Positions 7,653 through 12,606 of a stretch of DNA of 22,341 nucleotides are shown here, piece by piece. The notes beneath the pieces are model-generated. The model was given only the letters and a program-made list of their open reading frames with translations. It had not been told where the DNA came from and made no database searches. Position 1 is the first letter of the stretch; each line of letters opens with the position of its first letter. Position numbers and translations under genes: made by a program. Source of the stretch: a virus; IMG/VR virus record IMGVR_UViG_3300033153_001670, positions 1 through 22,341 of that record; one strand, given 5' to 3'.

Positions 7653-9027
7653 CTATAAGAACGTTTGCCGATGCTACTGCTTTAGATTCACCAAATAATG
7701 CAGCCAGAGCTCCTTGGAAATTATCTATTGTAGAATTAAGAACCTGGTCTTTCATATCAGCTTCTGCTTCTGCAATTGCTATATTAGCATCTGAAGTATC
7801 TTTAACAGCTTGATTTTCTGCATCAAGGATTTCTTTTTTCCTTGCAAGATAGTTTGCATCTAAATCTTCTTTTGATAAATTAAACTCATCTAGTTTAGCA
7901 AGTTTCTCTTCATACTCTCTATCAAGTTTTTCTCTCTCTGCATCAAACTCTGATAAACCAAGTAGTTCAGCTTCTAACTTCTCTTCTTCTGCTAAAGCTT
8001 TAGCATCATCTTTCCTTTTCTTTAAATCTTCTGCAATTTTATCTAATCTTGATTTTTCTTTTTCTTCTTCTGCAATTCTTTCTTGTTCTTTCTTCTCTCT
8101 CTCTTCTTTTCTCTTAGCTGCAGCTATTTCATTTGCCTTATCTACTTCATCTTGTTTCTTCTTTAACAATCCAGCTTCAAATACTGCTAAATCATTTATT
8201 GCATTCTTTTGTTCTTCACTACCTTCTTCTGTAAGTTTAATTAACTTTTCATATTTCTCTCTTTCTAATGCAACAGTATCTTCACCAGCAGCTTTTCTTA
8301 ATTTGATTTCTCTATCTAAATCTTTTACTCTACTATCAGTTGCTTTCTTTGTTGCTTCTGCAGCTAATTCTTCTTCTGTTGCAACTAATCCTAAAGACCT
8401 ACCTAACATCTTAAAGAAATTAACAGTTTTCTGTAATATAGTATTAAGTGGTTTTATCTTCTTAATTAAATCTCTTGCTTTATCACTAAATAAAACAAAT
8501 CCTGCAACTACTGCTGTAATGGCAATTACTACTAACCCAATAGGGTTCAAACTCAATACAAAGTTAAATGCTTTTTGTGCTGCAGCTGCTGCCTTTGTTG
8601 GACCTGGTAGTTTCTTTGTAAAGTTAGCTAACTGACCTACACCTTCACCTACATCTTTTATACCGATACCCAAGGCAATTGCTGATGCTGCTTTCTCTTC
8701 GAACTTACCGAACTGTTCTGATTCTACACCAAGTAATCCTAATCCACCAACTACACCTTGTACCGTACCTCCTAATACCTTTAGAGAACCATCTAAGGCC
8801 TGTATTTTATCCTCACCTCTTATACCCTCAATTTGGTTATTAACTTTCTCTAACTCTCTTGTAGTGTCTTGAGAACGTTTAGCCAAATCTTCAAATGCTT
8901 GGGAGTTTCTATCAACCTGTTGTAGCTCTTCGTTAATCTGAGCTAATTCTTCTTCTAACTGTCCAAGAGTCTTTACTGAATTATCAGTATTTACCTTTAC
9001 GTTGTATTGTATAGTTTGTTGTGCCAT
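7567..9027 (-). CDS. Tail tape measure protein, main part (frame broken near the 3' end)
   Basis: The tape measure fills the tail tube during assembly and sets tail length. The N-terminal 70 residues are coiled coil with the ELEEELAQINEELQQ pattern common in these proteins. Residues 75-150 are Gly/Ala-rich, a hydrophobic segment lies at about 155-180, and residues 235-430 are a long charged coiled coil (many Glu/Lys/Ala). From residue 458 (about 7654) the reading frame leaves the conserved protein and ends in 27 unrelated codons (GNYRFSSFIYC...). The correct C-terminus continues in another frame to 7320; rejoined, the protein would be about 568 residues, short for a tape measure. The start ATG has no SD and lies in an A/T-rich leader next to the divergent regulatory region. 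The gene is separated from the other tail genes by the plus-strand island. Confidence 0.85.
   Translation of the reverse strand: MAQQTIQYNVKVNTDNSVKTLGQLEEELAQINEELQQVDRNSQAFEDLAKRSQDTTRELEKVNNQIEGIRGEDKIQALDGSLKVLGGTVQGVVGGLGLLGVESEQFGKFEEKAASAIALGIGIKDVGEGVGQLANFTKKLPGPTKAAAAAQKAFNFVLSLNPIGLVVIAITAVVAGFVLFSDKARDLIKKIKPLNTILQKTVNFFKMLGRSLGLVATEEELAAEATKKATDSRVKDLDREIKLRKAAGEDTVALEREKYEKLIKLTEEGSEEQKNAINDLAVFEAGLLKKKQDEVDKANEIAAAKRKEEREKKEQERIAEEEKEKSRLDKIAEDLKKRKDDAKALAEEEKLEAELLGLSEFDAEREKLDREYEEKLAKLDEFNLSKEDLDANYLARKKEILDAENQAVKDTSDANIAIAEAEADMKDQVLNSTIDNFQGALAALFGESKAVASANVLIGNYRFSSFIYCITICITRSNNYCIVKTN
7650..7656 (-). other. Frameshift point in the tape measure gene
   Basis: Minus-strand ATAGGGA. 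Reading ATA and then skipping one G moves from the 486-codon frame to the conserved C-terminal frame just past a TAG in the second frame. No classical slippery heptamer for -1 shifting is present, and the shift needed is +1 (or -2). A one-base insertion, or loss of a short segment, is the simplest reading. Confidence 0.7.
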
Positions 9028-9126
9028 ATAATAAATTATATTTTCTATAATAAAATGGTATGGATAAATACCACTACCTCAAAATATATATAAGTATATA
9101 TAAGTGGTAAGTCACTCTACGCATCT

Positions 9127-9135
9127 ATTATACTC
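9127..9135 (-). promoter_or_regulatory. Minus-strand GAGTATAAT box upstream of the tape measure gene
   Basis: GAGTATAAT on the minus strand about 100 bases before the tape measure ATG at 9027. It is a candidate -10 for the leftward operon (tape measure, HNH, protease, scaffold, capsid and on). No consensus -35 was seen at 16-19 bases. Confidence 0.35.
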
Positions 9136-9158
9136 ACTTTGGATACTTACCACACTAC

Positions 9159-9187
9159 AAGAGGGGCTTCGGCCCCTCTTTTCTTTG
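9159..9187 (+). terminator. Intrinsic terminator with C(UUCG)G tetraloop
   Basis: Perfect 9-bp stem AAGAGGGGC / GCCCCTCTT (9159-9167 and 9172-9180) closed by TTCG in the very stable C(UUCG)G context and followed by TTCTTTG. It is the strongest terminator in the window. The T-rich side is on the plus strand, so it acts on rightward transcription; the minus-strand side has no T-run. Confidence 0.85.
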
Positions 9188-9189
9188 TA

Positions 9190-9222
9190 TGACACCATGT
9201 CATGACAAATTGTCAGTATAAT
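9190..9222 (+). promoter_or_regulatory. Tandem 13-bp operator-like dyads abutting a TATAAT box
   Basis: Two perfect dyads, TGACA-CCA-TGTCA (9190-9202) and TGACA-AAT-TGTCA (9203-9215), are directly joined with no gap and are followed after one base by TATAAT (9217-9222). Adjacent identical half-sites next to a -10-like box look like a binding site for a dimeric regulator acting on rightward transcription of the plus-strand island. I found no convincing -35 box at normal spacing, which would fit an activator-dependent or regulated promoter. Confidence 0.6.
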
Positions 9223-9240
9223 TTTTTACGTTTTTCTGGA

Positions 9241-9270
9241 TTGCTCTATATTTATTAATAAGAGTATAAT
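9241..9270 (+). promoter_or_regulatory. Sigma-70-like promoter candidate for the plus-strand island
   Basis: TTGCTC (9241-9246), an 18-base spacer and TATAAT (9265-9270). The -10 lies inside the 9-mer GAGTATAAT, which recurs at 9326-9334 on the same strand and at 9127-9135 and 12154-12162 on the minus strand. The nearest plus-strand gene starts at 9598, so the leader would be long. Confidence 0.45.
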
Positions 9271-9325
9271 ACAACAGATGCACATTACATAAACTACATT
9301 ACGAACACTCTAAGACTGGAACTAT

Positions 9326-9334
9326 GAGTATAAT
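9326..9334 (+). promoter_or_regulatory. Second GAGTATAAT box upstream of the plus-strand genes
   Basis: Exact copy of the GAGTATAAT motif, 60-odd bases downstream of the first. No clear -35 element. It could be an alternative -10 or a phage-specific motif. Confidence 0.3.
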
Positions 9335-9413
9335 ATCCCAAACTTTAGGTAATCACCCCTATTGGTTCAGGTAAATTTTCTATTTTTAATTTTTCCCTAC
9401 CAGACGCGCACTG

Positions 9414-9525
9414 CAGCACTTAATAACTGACAAATTAAAATAAAAAATAACAACCTAGTACTGACAGCACTAGCAGCACTGACTTAGTATTACTAGTACG
9501 AGGTTGATACTTTTATTTTTAAATT
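9414..9525. repeat. Clustered short repeats and a long imperfect inverted repeat
   Basis: Three copies of CAGCACT (9414-9420, 9465-9471, 9474-9480) and three of ACTGAC (9426-9431, 9460-9465, 9478-9483) are packed in 70 bases. They overlap an inverted repeat: CAACCTAGTACT (9451-9462) pairs with AGTACGAGGTTG (9495-9506) at 11 of 12 positions around a 32-base loop, and is flanked by an A-rich side (9433-9450) and a T-rich side (9507-9525). It could be a bidirectional terminator, a regulator array or part of an origin; the sequence does not decide. No gene is seen between 9335 and 9597. Confidence 0.5.
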
Positions 9526-9597
9526 ATTCTAACTTAACCACTATACTAAAATATATATAAATATATATAGAGTATAACTTATTAAAATTAAAGTAAA

Positions 9598-9759
9598 ATG
9601 TGGAAATATTTAACAACTGAAGACATGTCTGGTTGGATAAAAGAATTAAAATATAAAAATAGTAATTTATATTGGAAATTATCAGCACAATGTAGAGCTA
9701 GAATACCAATGACTAAAGTAGCATATATACAGTTAAAGAAGAAATATACAAATGAATAG
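9598..9759 (+). CDS. Small basic protein of unknown function (53 residues)
   Basis: A short gene (53 residues) opening the plus-strand island. The protein begins MWKYLTTEDMSGWIKELKYK and ends in the lysine-rich QLKKKYTNE; it has three Trp and one Cys, with no membrane segment. The ATG follows an A-rich leader (AAAGTAAA) without SD. Its last codons overlap the start of the next gene by 8 bases in another frame, which supports both being real and translationally coupled. I do not recognise the family. Confidence 0.55.
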   Translation: MWKYLTTEDMSGWIKELKYKNSNLYWKLSAQCRARIPMTKVAYIQLKKKYTNE

Positions 9760-9925
9760 AGAAGAAAGACTAAGAGCTATTATAGAGGAGTTAAAGTATG
9801 AGAATCGTAAAGTAGAGTATGGTTCAGCATTAGAAAGGTTAACTAGACGTGTAGTAGAGTTAGAAGAAAAGGTAGAAGAATTAAAAGAAATCATTTACCA
9901 GCTTCGTGCAAAAAATATAATATAA
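9752..9925 (+). CDS. Small coiled-coil protein of unknown function (57 residues)
   Basis: A 57-residue, highly charged protein starting MNREERLRAIIEELKYENRK, with a continuous helix and heptad spacing of Leu, Val and Ile (LERLTRRVVELEEKVEELKEIIYQL), so very likely a coiled-coil dimer. It starts inside the end of the preceding gene (ATG 9752-9754) and ends 19 bases before the bS21 gene. Short coiled coils in such positions may be regulators or assembly factors, but nothing specific can be said from sequence. Confidence 0.6.
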   Translation: MNREERLRAIIEELKYENRKVEYGSALERLTRRVVELEEKVEELKEIIYQLRAKNII

Positions 9926-9944
9926 TAGATAAAGTTACAATAAT

Positions 9945-10229
9945 ATGGCAAAATTAGTTTCAGTTAAACTAAAAAAAGGTGAGAACTTCAACAAACTACT
10001 TTCACGATTTAAAAGAAAAGTTAGAAAATCAGAACATCTTATAGAGTATAGAAATAGACGAGAGTTTTTAAAACCCTCAGTTGTAAAAAGGCGTCAAAAA
10101 CAATTAGCTGTTAGAGAACAAGAACTTGCAACTAAAAAAGAAAAGATAGAGAATGGTGATACATCAGTAACTCTATATTCTAAAAAACCAAAGAAAGTAA
10201 AACCAAAGAAAGAAGATAAACAAAAATAA
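9945..10229 (+). CDS. rpsU: Phage-encoded ribosomal protein bS21
   Basis: Residues 1-55 match small-subunit ribosomal protein bS21: a short N-terminal strand (MAKLVSVKLKKGENFNKLL), the hallmark SRFKRKVRKSEHLIEYRNRREFLKPS, then a basic helix (VVKRRQKQLA). Bacterial bS21 is usually 55-70 residues; this one has 94 because of a Lys/Glu-rich C-terminal extension (about 60-94). bS21 sits on the 30S platform beside the 3' end of 16S rRNA and influences how the anti-SD is used. Homologues are known in several marine and freshwater phage genomes, where they are thought to replace or compete with the host protein in phage-modified ribosomes. The ATG is preceded by TTACAATAAT without SD. The gene lies in a five-gene plus-strand cluster between two coding blocks of the opposite strand. 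Confidence 0.85.
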   Translation: MAKLVSVKLKKGENFNKLLSRFKRKVRKSEHLIEYRNRREFLKPSVVKRRQKQLAVREQELATKKEKIENGDTSVTLYSKKPKKVKPKKEDKQK

Positions 10230-10232
10230 ATA

Positions 10233-10529
10233 ATGGAATCAAAATCAAGATTGTTAAATATAAATTACCTAAATTATAAGAAACAAAAACAAAGTTTAAA
10301 AAAGGAATATCCTAAACATATATTTAAAAACACATCCTCAGGAAGACATTCAATACCTTATCCAAAAGAAGATAGAGAACTCTATCAAGATTATGTAAAA
10401 AAGATAGCTGATTTACTATTTGAACCAAATGGTGATTTCCAAAAGTATTCTTGGGATGCTATGTCAGAACAAGAGAAACTTATTTCTGATAGATTTATTA
10501 ACGGAAGAAAACCATATGATTTATCATGA
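10233..10529 (+). CDS. Unknown protein following bS21 (98 residues)
   Basis: A 98-residue basic protein, rich in Lys, Tyr and Ser, without signal peptide or membrane segment. It begins MESKSRLLNINYLNYKKQKQ and contains SSGRHSIPYPKEDRELYQDYVKKIADLLF and a C-terminal WDAMSEQEKLISDRFINGRKPYDLS. The ATG lies 3 bases after the bS21 stop, and its own stop overlaps the next start (ATGA), so it is tightly coupled to both neighbours. I do not recognise the family. A role linked to bS21 or the following glycosyltransferase is possible from position only. Confidence 0.65.
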   Translation: MESKSRLLNINYLNYKKQKQSLKKEYPKHIFKNTSSGRHSIPYPKEDRELYQDYVKKIADLLFEPNGDFQKYSWDAMSEQEKLISDRFINGRKPYDLS

Positions 10530-11218
10530 TTGAATTAGTAATACCCACACTTTATAAAGAACCAGCACTAACAAACTTAAAAGAGATGTTACCAAAGTAT
10601 TTAAAATACGATTTGGTTTCTCATGTACACATTATAGATAATGGTTTAGCATTTGATGAACACTTTCCATTTTACAAAGATTTAGAACCTAAATTAAAAA
10701 TACACAAACCTAATTCATATAACGATTGGATGATTAACAAAGCTTGGAACAAAGGTGTTTCCCTTTGTCAAGACCAATCTATCGTTGGTATTCTAAATGA
10801 TGATATTATATTTGATTTAGATATCTTTGAGTATATTGCATACTTTTCAGAAGGTATGGGTATTTTAGGTATGCACGATACAAACTATAAGTGTGAAGAA
10901 AAAAGATATGAAATAGTAGAGATACCACAACATTGTATGGGTTGGGGTTGTGCTATATTCTTTGATAAATTAAATTGGAGTAGAATACCTAATGATATAA
11001 AGTTATATTTTGGAGATACTTGGCAATTTCATATGAATGAGATTCCTTGTAAAGCTCTTAAAGGAGTTCCTATGAAAGATAGTAAAATATCTGCTACTTT
11101 ATCAAATGGTGAGTTGATTGAAGGTTTTGATAAACAATATAAAGAAGATTACGAACAGTTTAAGAAACTAGCTCAACAAAAAGATTTTAATGTTGGTTAT
11201 ATCAAACATGAGTTTTGA
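10526..11218 (+). CDS. GT2-like (GT-A fold) glycosyltransferase
   Basis: A 230-residue protein with the outline of a GT-A glycosyltransferase. It has an opening strand typical of GT2 enzymes (MIELVIPTLYKEPALTNL), a second strand with HIIDNG, and an ILNDDIIF segment in which Asp92-Asp93 take the position of the metal/nucleotide-sugar binding DxD. There follow GMGILGMHD, a CMGWGCAIF segment resembling the acceptor-side GG/GC loop, and LYFGDTWQF. It probably transfers a sugar to a phage or host target in the cytoplasm. The start overlaps the preceding stop (ATGA). The 3' end overlaps the convergent gene at 11197 by 22 bases. The target is not given by sequence; the neighbouring poly-Thr adhesin is one candidate. 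Confidence 0.7.
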   Translation: MIELVIPTLYKEPALTNLKEMLPKYLKYDLVSHVHIIDNGLAFDEHFPFYKDLEPKLKIHKPNSYNDWMINKAWNKGVSLCQDQSIVGILNDDIIFDLDIFEYIAYFSEGMGILGMHDTNYKCEEKRYEIVEIPQHCMGWGCAIFFDKLNWSRIPNDIKLYFGDTWQFHMNEIPCKALKGVPMKDSKISATLSNGELIEGFDKQYKEDYEQFKKLAQQKDFNVGYIKHEF

Positions 11219-12150
11219 CCTACCTTCTGTATCCATTCCCAATACCTATAACTAGATTTAGTTTTATCAGCATCTAACAAAGTATATTTGTAAGGTAACC
11301 TCTTATCGTAATCACCCTTATAGAATAACTTATCTCTTAGATTTGCAGTAACTCCAGCATTGTGGAAGAATGGATAAGTTTCCCAATCTTCTATTGGATT
11401 AGTAGCAAACATAAAGTTAAATTCTTTTACAACCCTTGTACTTACACCTCTTTTCCATCCAGTCCATAATTCAGCCCACATACTCATAGTCCAATGTTGT
11501 AACTCATGATAAGGTTTACCTTGTTTCTGATATTGTTGTTTTATCTTTTCAGATACTTGAGGTACTTCTCGCCAGAACCTCATAGAGAGATTATAAACAT
11601 CTCTCCAATACTTACTATCAACTTTCTTAATAAGTTTCTGTGCTCCTCCACTACCACCTTGATTATAAACTACATAACGTTTATCTATCTCTGCAATCTC
11701 ACACATCTTATCCAACACCTCCTCTCCTTTACTTCTAATATACTCTGCTCCTATATAAGAAATAGTATTTGATAAATACCAATGTTCATCTTGTAGAAAT
11801 GGTATAAAATCCATAGGTCTAGTAAATATAAAATCTGCATCGTGAAAGAATACAGCTTCATTATTTAGATGTGGATTCATTATCCAATGTTTCTCTAATA
11901 GATGTGCTTGTAATGATGGTGGGTAATTGTTATCTAAAGGTCTTGTATCATAGTAAAACCAAAAGTTTACACTAGGATATTTGTTTTGTAGTTTTTTCCA
12001 ATCTAAGGGGATTTCTTTCCATTCCCTATCTAAACCTTGAACTGCATGTATCTGTTGAGGAGATACTCCCATATGTAGGAAATTCTCTATATATACTTCT
12101 ACTTCCCAAGTGTAGCGAGAGATAGCTGGTTGACACGATAAATAAATCAT
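11197..12150 (-). CDS. DxD-type glycosyltransferase-like protein
   Basis: A 317-residue protein with marks of a GT-A enzyme: an opening beta strand (MIYLSCQPAISRYTWEVEVYIENFL), then VFFHDADFIFTRP with an Asp104-Ala-Asp106 motif that fits nucleotide-sugar/metal binding, QGGSGGAQKL, and a late FFHNAGV with a His typical of the C-terminal metal ligand. The overall layout recalls enzymes that glycosylate Ser/Thr/hydroxyproline residues of proteins, though I cannot prove that here. It lies downstream of the poly-Thr adhesin on the same strand, which makes that adhesin an attractive substrate. The ATG is preceded by the motif GAGTATAAT at 12154-12162, only 3 bases away. It ends in a 22-base tail-to-tail overlap with the other glycosyltransferase-like gene. 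Confidence 0.6.
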   Translation of the reverse strand: MIYLSCQPAISRYTWEVEVYIENFLHMGVSPQQIHAVQGLDREWKEIPLDWKKLQNKYPSVNFWFYYDTRPLDNNYPPSLQAHLLEKHWIMNPHLNNEAVFFHDADFIFTRPMDFIPFLQDEHWYLSNTISYIGAEYIRSKGEEVLDKMCEIAEIDKRYVVYNQGGSGGAQKLIKKVDSKYWRDVYNLSMRFWREVPQVSEKIKQQYQKQGKPYHELQHWTMSMWAELWTGWKRGVSTRVVKEFNFMFATNPIEDWETYPFFHNAGVTANLRDKLFYKGDYDKRLPYKYTLLDADKTKSSYRYWEWIQKVGQNSCLI

Positions 12151-12153
12151 AAT

Positions 12154-12162
12154 ATTATACTC
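12154..12162 (-). promoter_or_regulatory. GAGTATAAT box next to a start codon
   Basis: Exact copy of the 9-mer found in the 9127-9334 region, here 3 bases before the ATG at 12150. It is too close to be the -10 of a normal promoter for this gene, so it may be chance in AT-rich DNA or a translation-linked motif. Confidence 0.2.
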
Positions 12163-12171
12163 TTTATATAG

Positions 12172-12606
12172 TTATATATATTTTTTGAGCTTGGTTAACT
12201 TAGATTCCATATAATCATTAGTTCCCATTTCTGATATATAATCTTCTACAAAGGATATTGCTTCTTCAACTGTTTGACAATTTAGCTCATCTATTACTAT
12301 AAAATCTCTATCGGTTTCATCTATGAATATATCTAAATAATATCCTTCAGGTGATTTCCAAGTAGCACGATTTAAAACAGATGATTGAAAATCAGAATCA
12401 AACCAAGTAAATCTACCATTATCAAAAAGGGGATTACAACGATTAACAGAATCTATCTTAACATCTATCCATGTCTTTGGGTAATCGTTCTCTAAACCTT
12501 GTTTAAAACGAGAATAACCACCCAATACAACCATATCAGGTATAAGTTTCTGTACAGATTTTATCCAAGTATCTATATCAATACTAAATGTTTTTTTTCT
12601 AAACAT
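12172..12606 (-). CDS. Unknown protein between adhesin and glycosyltransferase (possible nucleotidyltransferase-like fold)
   Basis: A 144-residue acidic protein. It starts with the ATG at 12604-12606 that shares one base with the adhesin stop (TAATG); an in-frame TTG two codons earlier is a less likely start. It contains VLGGYSRFKQ followed by TWIDVKID and later YYLDIFIDE. A Gly-Gly followed by paired Asp strands is reminiscent of the polymerase-beta nucleotidyltransferase fold, but the second Asp of the first pair is missing, so catalysis is doubtful. The C-terminus is helical (TVEEAISFVEDYISEM). Coupling to the adhesin points to a role in its assembly, folding or modification, without direct evidence. 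Confidence 0.55.
   Translation of the reverse strand: MFRKKTFSIDIDTWIKSVQKLIPDMVVLGGYSRFKQGLENDYPKTWIDVKIDSVNRCNPLFDNGRFTWFDSDFQSSVLNRATWKSPEGYYLDIFIDETDRDFIVIDELNCQTVEEAISFVEDYISEMGTNDYMESKLTKLKKYI

Larger units (their letters stand above)
9046..9187 (+). ncRNA. Candidate structured RNA ending in an intrinsic terminator
   Basis: A plus-strand stretch with no coding potential. It begins at a TATAAT (9046-9051) and ends at a strong terminator. The segment 9103-9112 can pair either upstream (TACCACT 9069-9075 with AGTGGTA 9103-9109) or downstream (GTGGTAAGT 9104-9112 with ACTTACCAC 9145-9153), so the two helices exclude each other. No plus-strand gene lies upstream of the terminator, so it may end a small RNA or an antisense transcript from within the tape measure gene. 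The same structures would sit in the minus-strand leader of the tape measure mRNA. The RNA itself is an inference. Confidence 0.35.

Noticed and set aside
9104-9153. tRNA-like hairpin
   Set aside because: The 9-bp stem with a 32-base loop lacks a cloverleaf, T-arm sequence and CCA-like end.
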